Assembly: GCF_025152745.1 (NCBI RefSeq)
Contig: NZ_CP104040.1
Location: 2,294,001 to 2,358,000 of the forward strand
Source of the DNA: Rhizobium sp. WSM4643
GTDB lineage: Bacteria > Pseudomonadota > Alphaproteobacteria > Rhizobiales > Rhizobiaceae
Reading direction: 5' to 3'
Length of the DNA stretch: 64,000 nt
The notes under the pieces are model-generated. The model was not told the DNA's origin. It was given only the letters and a program-made list of their open reading frames with translations, and did not search any database. The position numbers were made by a program, and so were the translations under genes. Of the stretch, positions 7,100-15,529 are shown in pieces; position 1 is the stretch's first letter; every line of letters starts with the position of its first letter.

Positions 7100-8170
7100 A
7101 TGGCAGAGATCGCCGCACTATCGATCGAAGCCGAAGCTGGGAGGGAGCGCTACCGCGCCCTCGCCCGGCGCAAGCTGCTGATCCTCGCCACCATGACGAC
7201 AGCACTCTGCCTGTGCTTTGCCGTCGATCTCGCCTGGGGCCCGGCCCGCTATAGTCTTACCGAGGTCGTGGCCGCCCTCCTCGACCCCTCCTCCGTTTCG
7301 GATCAGGTGCGGGCCGTCGTCTGGGACATCCGCATGCCGGTTGCGGTGATGGCGATCGTCGTCGGCGCCTCGCTCTCCGTCGCCGGCGCACAGATGCAGA
7401 CGATCCTCGCCAATCCGCTCGCCAGCCCCTTCACCCTCGGCATTTCGGCGGCGGCAAGCTTTGGCGCAGCGCTGGCGATCGTCACCAGCGTTCCGCTTCT
7501 GCCTGTTGCAGCCGGCCTGCTCGTGCCGGTCAATGCCTTCATCATGGCGCTGATCGCCACGCTCTTCATCCATTTCGTCTCGCAGGCCCGCGGCGTCTCG
7601 GTGCAGACGGTGGTGCTGCTCGGCATTGCCCTCGTTTTCACCTTCAATGCGGCCCTCGCCTTCCTGCAATATCTCGCCTCAGAACAGGCGCTGTCGGCCG
7701 TCGTCTTCTGGACGATGGGCAGCCTCACCAAGGCCACATGGCCGAAAATCTGGGTGACGCTCGCCGTCTTGCTGATCGCGTTGCCGCTCTTTGCCCGCAA
7801 CGCCTGGGCGCTGACGGCGATCCGGCTTGGCGAGGACAAGGCCGCAAGCTTCGGCGTCAATGTCCGCCGCATCCGGCTGCAGACCATGCTGGTGGTCTCG
7901 CTGCTTGCCGCAGTCCCCGTCAGCTTCGTCGGCACCATCGGTTTCGTCGGCCTGGTCGGGCCGCATATATCACGCATGATTCTTGGCGAGGATCAGCGCT
8001 TTTTTCTGCCGGGCTCGATCCTGTCGGGCGCGCTATTGATGTCGCTGACCTCGATCGTCTCGAAGTCGATCATCCCCGGCGTCATCTTTCCGATCGGCAT
8101 CATCACCGCACTGGTCGGCGTGCCCTTCTTCTTCTCGCTCATCCTCTCGAACAGGAGCCGGTCATGGTAG
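7100..8170 (+). CDS. FecCD-family iron chelate ABC transporter permease
   Basis: A 356-residue inner-membrane permease with about ten hydrophobic segments. The cytoplasmic coupling region reads GFVGLVGPHISRMILGEDQR, the FecCD signature that contacts the ATPase. The N-terminus has about 30 soluble residues before the first membrane span. Permeases of this group act as dimers passing siderophores, heme or cobalamin. Only one permease gene is present, so a homodimer is expected. It overlaps the ATPase start by 7 bp. Confidence 0.88.
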   Translation: MAEIAALSIEAEAGRERYRALARRKLLILATMTTALCLCFAVDLAWGPARYSLTEVVAALLDPSSVSDQVRAVVWDIRMPVAVMAIVVGASLSVAGAQMQTILANPLASPFTLGISAAASFGAALAIVTSVPLLPVAAGLLVPVNAFIMALIATLFIHFVSQARGVSVQTVVLLGIALVFTFNAALAFLQYLASEQALSAVVFWTMGSLTKATWPKIWVTLAVLLIALPLFARNAWALTAIRLGEDKAASFGVNVRRIRLQTMLVVSLLAAVPVSFVGTIGFVGLVGPHISRMILGEDQRFFLPGSILSGALLMSLTSIVSKSIIPGVIFPIGIITALVGVPFFFSLILSNRSRSW

Positions 8171-8916
8171 CGCTTCAGTTGCAATCGGTCGGCGCCTATC
8201 ACGGCCGCAAACTTTTCGTCGAAGACGTGACGACGCCAATGATGACATCGGGCGAGGTCGTCGCGGTGATCGGCCCGAACGCCGCCGGCAAGTCGACGCT
8301 CTTCAAGCGCATCACCGGTCTGCTCAAAGGGCCGGGCCATGTCGTCGTCGAAGGCTCGAAAACGAAAAACGCCATCAGCTACATGCCGCAGGATACCTCG
8401 GCCAACGCGGTGCTGACGGTCTACGAATCCATCCTGCTCGCCCGCAAGCAGGGTCAGTCCTGGGCCGTCAGCGACAGCGACCTGCGCTTCATCGACGAGG
8501 TCATGAAGGCGCTTGATATGTCAGCCATCGCCTTCCGCGATCTCGGCGCGCTTTCCGGTGGCCAGCGCCAGCTCGTCTCGATCGCCCAGGCGCTGGTGCG
8601 CGAACCCGAGATTATGCTGATGGACGAACCCACAAGCGCGCTCGACCTCCACCGCCAGGTCGAGGTCCTCGACTTCATGCGCCGCCAGGCCCGCACCAAG
8701 GGCATGATCGTGCTGATCGCCATCCACGATCTTAACCAGGCACTGCGCTTTGCCGACAAGGTCCTCGTCATCGCCAACGGTCGGATGCACGCCTGCGGCA
8801 CCCCAAGGGATGTCGTCACCGCCGAGATGCTGCGCGAGATCTACAGGGTCGAGGCCCGGGTCGAGAAATGCTCGATGGAGTACGACCATGTGATCGTGGA
8901 TGGGACGGCGCATTGA
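8164..8916 (+). CDS. ABC transporter ATP-binding protein, iron chelate type
   Basis: A 250-residue ATPase powering the upstream permease. Walker A is GPNAAGKSTLFKRI, the signature LSGGQRQLVSIAQAL, Walker B IMLMDEPTSALD, and the switch histidine lies in IAIHDLNQALRF. The start is the ATG at 8164, overlapping the permease stop; the frame is open much further upstream (to 7738), but that part is a shadow of the permease. This completes the binding protein-permease-ATPase unit. Confidence 0.9.
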   Translation: MVALQLQSVGAYHGRKLFVEDVTTPMMTSGEVVAVIGPNAAGKSTLFKRITGLLKGPGHVVVEGSKTKNAISYMPQDTSANAVLTVYESILLARKQGQSWAVSDSDLRFIDEVMKALDMSAIAFRDLGALSGGQRQLVSIAQALVREPEIMLMDEPTSALDLHRQVEVLDFMRRQARTKGMIVLIAIHDLNQALRFADKVLVIANGRMHACGTPRDVVTAEMLREIYRVEARVEKCSMEYDHVIVDGTAH

Positions 8917-8936
8917 GGCTGGCAACAGTCTGCTCG

Positions 8937-9887
8937 TCAGCTAATCAATCGCTGCGCGGTAAACTTGTCCGTAACAAGCATGTCGATGACTCCCACGCGG
9001 AGCGCCCCTGCAATCGCGTCGGTCTTTTTGGACCCGCCGGCAAGAGCAATGACCCGGTCCACTCGTTCGAGATCCTCAAGTGGAAGGCCTATGACTCGGT
9101 CGTCCAGGGGTGTCTTGACCGGCTTGCCGTTTTTATCGAAGAAGCGAAGGGAGATATCGCCGACGGCTCCCGCTTCCGCGAGATCAGACAGTTCGCGGGA
9201 CGAAAAGATGTTGCCGGACCGTGCGAGAAGTTCGGACGGTTCGACTGCTCCGATTCCGACTATCGCAAGCGTTATGCTGCCGAACAGGTCAATCGTCTCG
9301 CGGACGAACGGGTCGGCCTGCATCAGAAGCTTTGCCTCTCTGGACGAGGTAACGCCCTGCACGGGAAGCAGTTTCGGCTCGGCGCCGGTCAGCCGTGCAA
9401 GCCGCGTGGTAAGCTGCGTCGCATGCGTCTGCACTGAAGGATCCCCCATGCCTCCAAGGGTCTGGACGACGTATTTCGCCTGAGCGCTCTTCTGAGGATG
9501 AATGTTCTCGACCATCTTGAAAATGGTCTGGCTCCAACTCGAAACGCCGATGATCTCCCCTGGCGCAAGTGTCACCTCCAAGAGATGAGCCGCTGCCTCT
9601 CCGATACGGGCCATGATCGCTCCGTCCCGATCTTCCGTGCACTCAACGACGATCGCCTCCGGCAGATCGTATTTCTCGCGAAGCGCGCCCTCGAGCTCGC
9701 TGTAGGTGCCGGCGGGAGGGATCACGCTGGTTCGCACGATATCTTCAGCCTCGGCACGCTTGAGCATCCGCGACACCGTCGCCTGCGACAGGCGAAGGTG
9801 CTGTGCGATCTCCGCCTGTCGCCGTCCCTCCATATGGTACATCTGGGCGACCCTTGAAATCAGGCGGAGTTCGTTAAGGCGAGTCAT
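8937..9887 (-). CDS. SorC/DeoR-type sugar-binding transcriptional regulator
   Basis: A 316-residue protein with an N-terminal helix-turn-helix (EIAQHLRLSQATVSRMLKRA, about residues 25-45) and a SorC effector domain that binds a phosphorylated sugar (VVQTLGGMGDPSVQTHATQL, ITLAIVGIG). It lies just downstream of the kinase gene on the same strand. A 16 bp inverted repeat (9901-9916) sits 14 bp before its start, and similar sites lie before the transketolase and transporter genes, so it likely controls the whole 9-18 kb sugar locus and itself. The effector is probably the phosphorylated pathway intermediate. Confidence 0.88.
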   Translation of the reverse strand: MTRLNELRLISRVAQMYHMEGRRQAEIAQHLRLSQATVSRMLKRAEAEDIVRTSVIPPAGTYSELEGALREKYDLPEAIVVECTEDRDGAIMARIGEAAAHLLEVTLAPGEIIGVSSWSQTIFKMVENIHPQKSAQAKYVVQTLGGMGDPSVQTHATQLTTRLARLTGAEPKLLPVQGVTSSREAKLLMQADPFVRETIDLFGSITLAIVGIGAVEPSELLARSGNIFSSRELSDLAEAGAVGDISLRFFDKNGKPVKTPLDDRVIGLPLEDLERVDRVIALAGGSKKTDAIAGALRVGVIDMLVTDKFTAQRLIS

Positions 9888-9900
9888 CGCTATTCCCAGA

Positions 9901-9916
9901 GTGAATTTTTATTCAC
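9901..9916. promoter_or_regulatory. Candidate SorC-regulator operator 1
   Basis: Perfect inverted repeat GTGAAT-TTTT-ATTCAC, overlapping the stop of the kinase gene and 14 bp ahead of the regulator's ATG. It shares the TGAAT...ATTCA core with sites at 13275-13306 and 13414-13427. Confidence 0.5.
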
Positions 9917-11375
9917 CTTTAGCCTTTGTTTCGCGGACCGTCGAGCGGGCAAGCGCATCATTCCAGGTATCGAGAAGCAGCGCGCGATCCACGGGTTGCG
10001 GCTCAATGATTTGAGTGTTTCGCGGCAACTCCGCGACGTTCTGGAGATTGCTCCACAAGCCGAGCGAAAGCCCCGCCAGGTAAGCAGCGCCCAAAGCCGA
10101 AGCCTCGGGTGCTTCACATTGGATCACCGGATGTTCGATGAGGTTCGAGACACACTGCATCAGAAAGCGGTTCTGGCTCGGCCCACCATCCACGTAGAGC
10201 GCGCCGAGCGCGCCGCCGCTCTGTGCCCGCATGGCCGCGATCACGTCATGCACCTGCAGGGCGATGGAGTCTGTGACCGACCGAGCCATTTGCGCACGTG
10301 TCGTATTGAAGTTGATCTGGGAGAACAGGGCACGGGCGTCGGACTTCCAATAGGGTGCGCCCAGTCCCACGAATGCCGGCACGAAACCAGGTCCGCCCGG
10401 CTCAGCGCTCGCCGCAAGTTCGACAAGGGCCGCCACATCCGCCAAGCCGAGAATCTCCGCCATCCAGGGAAGACTGGCGGCGCAGACGAGAATATTGCCT
10501 TCGAAAGCGAAAGTCGGCTTTCCCTCGATGCGCCATGCGACGGTGGTTGTGACGCCGTTGCGTGGGGGAATGAATCGCGGCAGCGTCGTCATGACCGAAG
10601 AGCCGGTTCCAAAGGTCACCTTTCCGTCGCCCGGCTTGAATGCTCCATGACCGAACAGGGCTGCGTGGCTGTCTCCGATCGCAGCCATGATCGGAGTGCC
10701 ATCCGGCACCCCCGGCAATCCTTGCGTCCGGCCGAAATCGGCAGAGCTGTCTAGTACCTCGGGGAGGAGCGCGATTTCGACGCCGAAGATCTCGCCAAGT
10801 TCATCGCTCCATCTCTGTTCCCGCAGATCGAACAACTGGCTCCTGGCGGCATTGGAAGCGTCGCAAACATGCCGACGCCCGCCGGTCAGGCAGTGGACGA
10901 GCCAACTGTCGACCGTTCCCAGCCGCACCGATCGCCCGGCCGGAATACGGTCGAGCAGCCATCGGAATTTCGAACCTGGAAACATCGGATCCAATGGCAG
11001 GCCTGTGAGCGCCTGCACACGGTCAAGGCGGCCTTCGGCAATGAGACGCTCGCAATCCTGTGCCGTACGACGACACTGCCAGCTTACCACCGGTCCAAGC
11101 GCGTCTCCCGTTTCGGCGTCCCAGGCGGTGACAGATTCGCGCTGGTTGGAAATGGCCACCGCCTCGATAGTCACATCGGGACTGGCCTTCAGGCAGGCGT
11201 CGATCGCTTCGCAAACCGATGCGTAGAGCCGGCTTGGGTCTTGTTCGACCCAACCCGGCTTCGGATAGGAAATGCCGACAGCAGCCGAACCTCTGCCGAC
11301 GATTTCTCCCCTTTCGGAAACCAGAACTGCCTTTGAATTGGTGGTGCCCTGGTCGATTGCCAGAATTGCCCGCAT
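9909..11375 (-). CDS. FGGY-family carbohydrate kinase (glycerol/xylulokinase-like)
   Basis: A 488-residue ATP-dependent sugar kinase. The N-terminal phosphate loop is AIDQGTTNSKAVLVSERGE; the second domain has KVTFGTGSSVMTTL and the FGGY C-terminal motif YVDGGPSQNRFLMQCVSNL. Overall it resembles glycerol kinases more than xylulokinases, but family members act on many ketoses and polyols. In this locus it probably phosphorylates the ketose made by the SDR (17031) to feed the split transketolase. A palindromic repeat at 11431-11474 separates it from the transketolase genes. Confidence 0.85.
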   Translation of the reverse strand: MRAILAIDQGTTNSKAVLVSERGEIVGRGSAAVGISYPKPGWVEQDPSRLYASVCEAIDACLKASPDVTIEAVAISNQRESVTAWDAETGDALGPVVSWQCRRTAQDCERLIAEGRLDRVQALTGLPLDPMFPGSKFRWLLDRIPAGRSVRLGTVDSWLVHCLTGGRRHVCDASNAARSQLFDLREQRWSDELGEIFGVEIALLPEVLDSSADFGRTQGLPGVPDGTPIMAAIGDSHAALFGHGAFKPGDGKVTFGTGSSVMTTLPRFIPPRNGVTTTVAWRIEGKPTFAFEGNILVCAASLPWMAEILGLADVAALVELAASAEPGGPGFVPAFVGLGAPYWKSDARALFSQINFNTTRAQMARSVTDSIALQVHDVIAAMRAQSGGALGALYVDGGPSQNRFLMQCVSNLIEHPVIQCEAPEASALGAAYLAGLSLGLWSNLQNVAELPRNTQIIEPQPVDRALLLDTWNDALARSTVRETKAKGE

Positions 11376-11430
11376 TCTATCCTCCCCAGATCAGGTCTCG
11401 GCCGGGACGACAAAAAGCGTCCCGGCTAGA

Positions 11431-11474
11431 GCAATTCCAGGAAAAGTGCCAAGCGGTTTTCCGTCCGGAATTGC
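11431..11474. repeat. Palindromic intergenic repeat, GCAATTCC type
   Basis: Nested inverted arms GCAATTCC...GGAATTGC with inner GGAAAA...TTTTCC, between the transketolase and kinase genes. This is a common rhizobial intergenic palindrome and may form an RNA hairpin that lowers downstream expression of the kinase and regulator. Confidence 0.6.
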
Positions 11475-11497
11475 ATAAGAACAAAAGTCGCGCGATT

Positions 11498-12454
11498 TTA
11501 CTTGCGCCTGATCAACGACTGCGCGGCGTCGGCGATTGCGGACGGCGCCATTCCGAATTCGTCGAGCAGAAACTCTGCCGAACCGGTCGGGGCATAGACC
11601 CCGGGAACTCCGAGACGTTTCATCGGGACCGGAGCATTGTCGACCACCACTTCGGCTACCGCGGAACCCAGCCCGCCAAAGATCGTATGCTCTTCGGCTG
11701 TGACGATCGCTCCGGTTTCCTTCGCCGCTGCTATGATAGCCTCCTCGTCGATCGGACGAACCGTTGCAAGATTGAGCACCCTGGCGTTGATGCCGCGGTC
11801 TGCGAGGATTTCGGCAGCCTTCAAGATGCGATGAGTCAAAGTGCCATTGGCGATAAGGGTGACGTCGGAGCCCTGGCGAAGGAGGTTTGCCTTGCCGAGT
11901 TCGAACCTGTGACCCTCCGGAAGCAGATCCGGTACACCAACGCGAGACAGACGCAGGAAACAGGGCCCGTTGTAAGCCGCGGCCCACTCAACCGCAGCAG
12001 CCGTTTCGATGCGGTCACAAGGCGCAATGACCGGAAGATTGGGCAGAACCCGCGTCCAAGCGAAGTCTTCGATCGAGTGATGGGTCGGTCCGAGTTCGCC
12101 ATACGCCATTCCGGAAGAAATGCCGACCAGCTTGACGTTGGCATTCGAATACGAAATATCGGCCTTGATCTGCTCCAGCGACCGTCCCGTGAGAAACGGA
12201 GCAGCGGCGCACACAAATGGAAGACGTCCGCCATTGGCGAGGCCTGCGCCAACCCCCACCATGTTCTGCTCTGCGATGCCGACATTGACGAGGCGCTCTG
12301 CAAACTTCGCCTTGAAGCCGCCGAGCTTGGAGGAACCCACAGAGTCGTTGCAGACGGCAACGATGGTTTCGTTTTCGGCGGCCAGCCGCTCAAGCGCAGC
12401 AGCGAATGCGTCGCGGCAATCGTAGAGCCTGGGTGGGTTTATTGGCGCATTCAT
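11498..12454 (-). CDS. Transketolase C-terminal half (split transketolase, subunit B)
   Basis: A 318-residue protein holding the pyrimidine-binding and C-terminal domains of transketolase. The catalytic glutamate lies in NVGIAEQNMVGVGAGLA; histidine and substrate residues lie around GELGPTHHSIEDFAW, and a transketolase C-domain follows (GAIVTAEEHTIFGGLGSAVA). It pairs with the N-terminal half encoded just upstream; start and stop overlap as TAATG, so translation is coupled. Split transketolases of this kind occur in peripheral sugar pathways, for example apulose-phosphate degradation. Start is the ATG at 12454. Confidence 0.88.
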   Translation of the reverse strand: MNAPINPPRLYDCRDAFAAALERLAAENETIVAVCNDSVGSSKLGGFKAKFAERLVNVGIAEQNMVGVGAGLANGGRLPFVCAAAPFLTGRSLEQIKADISYSNANVKLVGISSGMAYGELGPTHHSIEDFAWTRVLPNLPVIAPCDRIETAAAVEWAAAYNGPCFLRLSRVGVPDLLPEGHRFELGKANLLRQGSDVTLIANGTLTHRILKAAEILADRGINARVLNLATVRPIDEEAIIAAAKETGAIVTAEEHTIFGGLGSAVAEVVVDNAPVPMKRLGVPGVYAPTGSAEFLLDEFGMAPSAIADAAQSLIRRK

Positions 12455-13263
12455 TACAGTGCCTCCGACAATTCTGCCAACGCAATTTCGTATTGTTCCT
12501 TGCTCGGTACCTTGTGGTGCCAGTCGACCCGGTCCTGCATGAACGATATTCCATGGCCCTTGTTGGTATGGGCGACGATGCAATGCGGTCTTGGCCCGCG
12601 GTGTTCGAGAGCCGGAACGATTTCGCTCATTTTGTTCCCGTTGATTTCGCTGACTTCCCAATCGAATGCTTCAAGCTTCGGACGAAGCGGGGCGAGATCA
12701 TTGGTATCGGCCAGTGCAGCGCCCTGCTGAAACCTGTTGTGATCGATGATCAACGTCAAGTTATCGAGCTTGAACTGAGCTGCCGCCATGATCGCTTCCC
12801 AGTTTGAGCCCTCCTGCATCTCACCGTCGCCGGTGACGACATAGGTGTGATATTTCGCGCCTGAGAGCTTGGCGGCTATCGCCATTCCTACTGCGACCGG
12901 AAGACCGTGGCCGAGCGGCCCGGTATTCGTTTCGACGCCAGGAACCTTGTTGCAATTTGGATGCCCGTTCAGCCTCGAATGCGGCTTCAAGAAGGTGGAA
13001 ATCTCATCCTCCGGGATGAAGCCGCGTTTTGCGAGCGTTACATACAGCGCGCATGCCGTATGCCCCTTAGAAAGAACGAACCTGTCGCGGTCGGGATGTT
13101 TGGGCTGATCCGGCCAGACATTCAGCACACGAAAATAGAGAGCCGTCAAAATGTCGATGACCGACATCTCGCCGCCAATATGGCCGGCGCCCGCTTCAAA
13201 GACCGCCTGGAGATCGCGCAATCGGATCTGGCGGGCGATGCGCTCAAGTTCTGTCGGATCCAT
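12454..13263 (-). CDS. Transketolase N-terminal half (split transketolase, subunit A)
   Basis: A 269-residue thiamin-diphosphate-binding half. It shows the ThDP/Mg motif (VVTGDGEMQEGSNWEAIMAA, completed by IIDHN), LSKGHTACALYV and GPLGHGLPVAVGMAIAAK. It forms the active site together with subunit B. The ATG at 13263 has a strong GGAGG five bases upstream; the frame extends 11 codons further but without a ribosome site. The region upstream carries a long inverted repeat (13275-13306), the presumed operator. The reaction would move a two-carbon unit from a ketose phosphate to an aldose phosphate. Confidence 0.88.
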   Translation of the reverse strand: MDPTELERIARQIRLRDLQAVFEAGAGHIGGEMSVIDILTALYFRVLNVWPDQPKHPDRDRFVLSKGHTACALYVTLAKRGFIPEDEISTFLKPHSRLNGHPNCNKVPGVETNTGPLGHGLPVAVGMAIAAKLSGAKYHTYVVTGDGEMQEGSNWEAIMAAAQFKLDNLTLIIDHNRFQQGAALADTNDLAPLRPKLEAFDWEVSEINGNKMSEIVPALEHRGPRPHCIVAHTNKGHGISFMQDRVDWHHKVPSKEQYEIALAELSEAL

Positions 13264-13274
13264 AAATTCCTCCG

Positions 13275-13306
13275 TGCATAAATATTCAATCATCAATATT
13301 TTTGCA
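13275..13306. promoter_or_regulatory. Candidate SorC-regulator operators 2 and 3
   Basis: TGCATAAATATT and AATATTTTTGCA form a 12 bp inverted repeat (one mismatch) around an 8 bp spacer. Read as 14-mers the two arms give TGAATATTTATGCA (minus strand, 13275-13288) and TCAATATTTTTGCA (13293-13306), close to the site at 9901. It is placed directly before subunit A's ribosome site. Confidence 0.5.
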
Positions 13307-13413
13307 CAACAAGCCGATTAGTCAAGCCCCTTAAGACGCTCCCGAGAGCACATGCCCGAAGAAAGCTTATTGACAGCTGAATGGCAAGTTGTTAATGAAT
13401 TTTCCAGCAGGCA

Positions 13414-13427
13414 TGAATAATTATTCT
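13414..13427. promoter_or_regulatory. Candidate SorC-regulator operator 4
   Basis: TGAATAATTATTCT contains the perfect palindrome GAATAATTATTC (13415-13426), 46 bp before the transporter permease start. It matches the core of the operator at 9901 and would give common control of the divergent transporter operon. Confidence 0.5.
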
Positions 13428-13472
13428 ACCCTGAGCAAATATCGGATACAGGCCTACGCATAGGGAGGAGCA

Positions 13473-14453
13473 ATGGTGGCGCTCGATATCAATGAACAGA
13501 GGCTTTCGTCCGGAGCCTGGCTGAGCAAGCTCAAGGGAGCTACCGGCCCCCTCGTCGGACTGCTCGCACTGTGCGTCTTTCTGAGCCTCAGCACAGATAC
13601 GTTTCTTTCGGTTCGAAACGGCCTCAACATCCTCGACCAGATCACTGTTCTCGGCATCATGGCGGTAGGAATGACGTTCGTCATCCTGATCGGCGGCATT
13701 GATCTTTCCGTCGGCTCGGCACTCGCGCTGGCGATGATGGTCATGGGCTGGACCGCCAACGTCGCCGGCCTACCGCTGCCCGTCGGGATCGCTTTTGCTC
13801 TCATCGCCTCAGCGGTATCAGGCCTGATCGTCGGACTTCTGGTGACGCAGTTCCGGGTTCCAGCCTTTATTGCCACTCTTGCGATGATGTCCGCGGCTCG
13901 CGGCGTTGCAAACATGATCACGGACGGTCAGCAGATCGTCGGATTCCCCGACTGGTTCATGATGCTGGCCATCGATCGCCATTTCGGCATCATGACTGCC
14001 ACGGTATTCCTCATGCTTGCGGTTGTTCTTGCCGCGTGGCTTTTCCTGCACTTCCGGTCCGAAGGTCGCATGCTCTATGCGGTGGGCGGAAACGCCGAAG
14101 TCGCGCGGCTGGCTGGTATCAACGTCCCGCTCGTGACGATAGCCGTCTATGTCGTTAGTGCCGTCCTTGCGGGGCTCGCAGGCATCGTGCTCGCCGCACG
14201 GCTGGATTCCGTCCAGCCGTCCAGTGGTCTGGGCTATGAACTGGACACCATCGCTGCGGTCGTCATCGGCGGGACTTCGCTCTCCGGCGGCGCGGGCGGC
14301 ATCGGTGGAACGCTGATCGGCGTTCTTATCATCGGTGTGCTTCGCAACGGTCTCAACCTTCTCAACGTCTCGCCGTTCCTGCAGCAGGTGATCATCGGCA
14401 TCGTCATCGTGCTCGCGGTCGGCGCAGAGACTATTCGTCGGCGTCGCGCCTGA
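13473..14453 (+). CDS. CUT2-type sugar ABC transporter permease (RbsC family)
   Basis: A 326-residue permease with about nine to ten membrane spans, and the RbsC-family conserved stretch LIGGIDLSVGSALALAMM near residue 70. The C-terminal region reads GGTSLSGGAGGIGGTLIGVL, typical of ribose/xylose permeases. It forms a homodimer with the ATPase at 15530 and the binding protein at 14571. A GGGAGGAG ribosome site precedes the ATG. It is unusual in being first in the operon, before the binding protein. Confidence 0.9.
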   Translation: MVALDINEQRLSSGAWLSKLKGATGPLVGLLALCVFLSLSTDTFLSVRNGLNILDQITVLGIMAVGMTFVILIGGIDLSVGSALALAMMVMGWTANVAGLPLPVGIAFALIASAVSGLIVGLLVTQFRVPAFIATLAMMSAARGVANMITDGQQIVGFPDWFMMLAIDRHFGIMTATVFLMLAVVLAAWLFLHFRSEGRMLYAVGGNAEVARLAGINVPLVTIAVYVVSAVLAGLAGIVLAARLDSVQPSSGLGYELDTIAAVVIGGTSLSGGAGGIGGTLIGVLIIGVLRNGLNLLNVSPFLQQVIIGIVIVLAVGAETIRRRRA

Positions 14454-14487
14454 CGAGCGGGGTCCGCCGCGTTGGCAGACCCGGAAT

Positions 14488-14510
14488 TCCGCCCCAAAAT
14501 TTGGGGCGGA
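14488..14510 (+). other. Intercistronic stem-loop between permease and binding protein genes
   Basis: Perfect 11 bp arms TCCGCCCCAAA and TTTGGGGCGGA around one base (a real loop would be a few bases). No T run follows, so it is more likely an mRNA-stabilising or processing hairpin that raises binding-protein levels than a terminator. Confidence 0.6.
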
Positions 14511-14570
14511 TCAATACCCCGAGGGGGAGGACATACCCGAGGGTTCCATCAAACAACGGAGGAAAATACA

Positions 14571-15500
14571 ATGAAAATAGCGCGCACCATGCTCGCGTCC
14601 GCTGCACTGCTCGGCCTCATGCTCGGCCCCGTACATGCGGCGGAACTGAAGAAGCTCGGCTTGGCCGTTGCCAACCTTCAGGCAAACTTCTTCAACCAGA
14701 TCAAGCAATCGGTCGAAGCCGAGGCCAAGAAGCGCGGCATCGAAGTCATCACGGTCGACGCGAAGGGCGACGGACCGACGCAGGTCAACCAGATCCAGGA
14801 TCTTCTGACCCAGAAAATCGACGCGCTGATCTATATTCCGGCAGGTGCGGCGGCTGCGACCGTTCCGGTCAAGCTTGCGAAGAGCGCCGGCATCCCGGTC
14901 GTGAACGTCGACCGGAACGCCGAGGGAGCACCCGGCGATACCTTCCTTGCAACGGATTCCGTCGCGTCTGCCAAGGCCGTCTGCGACTACATCCTGAAGG
15001 AAGCCGGCGGCAAGGGGAAGATGGTCATCATCCACGGCCAGAAGGGCACGACGCCGGAAGTCGATCGTTCGAAGGGCTGCGCTGAATCTCTCAAGGCATA
15101 TCCGGACGTCAAGGTTGTCGCCGAACAGTTCTCCAACATCTGGAGCCAGGACGAAGGCTTCCAGATCATGCAGAATATGCTGCAGGCAAATCCGGACGTT
15201 TCCATCGTGTTCGCACAGGCCGACGGCCTCGCCCTCGGCGCCGCGCAGGCGATCAAGGTCGCCAATCCGTCGCAGAAGATCGTGGTCGGCGGCTTCGATG
15301 GCGACACCGCGGCTCTCGAAGCGCTGAGCAAGGGCGTCTTCAACGTAACGGCGACACAGCAGACGCAGAAGATGGGCCGCGATGCGGTCGAAAATGCCGC
15401 CAAGCTTGTCGCCGGAGAAAAAGTACCGCCGGTGCAGCTTATGGACGCCACGCTGACAACCAAGGAAAACGTCGCAGGCTTCATCGCCAGCCATCCGTAA
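14571..15500 (+). CDS. Sugar ABC transporter substrate-binding protein (RbsB family)
   Basis: A 309-residue periplasmic protein. Signal peptide at residues 1-23 (LGPVHAAE). The two-lobe periplasmic binding fold shows LGLAVANLQANFFNQIKQSV, ALIYIPAGAAAATVPVKLAK, GIPVVNVDRNAEG and VGGFDGDTAALEAL, all typical of ribose/xylose/polyol binders. The ATG at 14571 has GGAGG eight bases upstream; an open frame from 14472 is non-coding. It determines the specificity of the locus, which cannot be read by eye. Confidence 0.9.
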   Translation: MKIARTMLASAALLGLMLGPVHAAELKKLGLAVANLQANFFNQIKQSVEAEAKKRGIEVITVDAKGDGPTQVNQIQDLLTQKIDALIYIPAGAAAATVPVKLAKSAGIPVVNVDRNAEGAPGDTFLATDSVASAKAVCDYILKEAGGKGKMVIIHGQKGTTPEVDRSKGCAESLKAYPDVKVVAEQFSNIWSQDEGFQIMQNMLQANPDVSIVFAQADGLALGAAQAIKVANPSQKIVVGGFDGDTAALEALSKGVFNVTATQQTQKMGRDAVENAAKLVAGEKVPPVQLMDATLTTKENVAGFIASHP

Positions 15501-15529
15501 TGAAGTCGAGGTCTTGAGGAGGTGTGCCA

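Noticed and set aside
7738..8163. 142-codon N-terminal extension of the iron-transport ATPase
   Set aside because: It overlaps the permease gene in another frame; the ATG at 8164 gives a normal ABC ATPase start.
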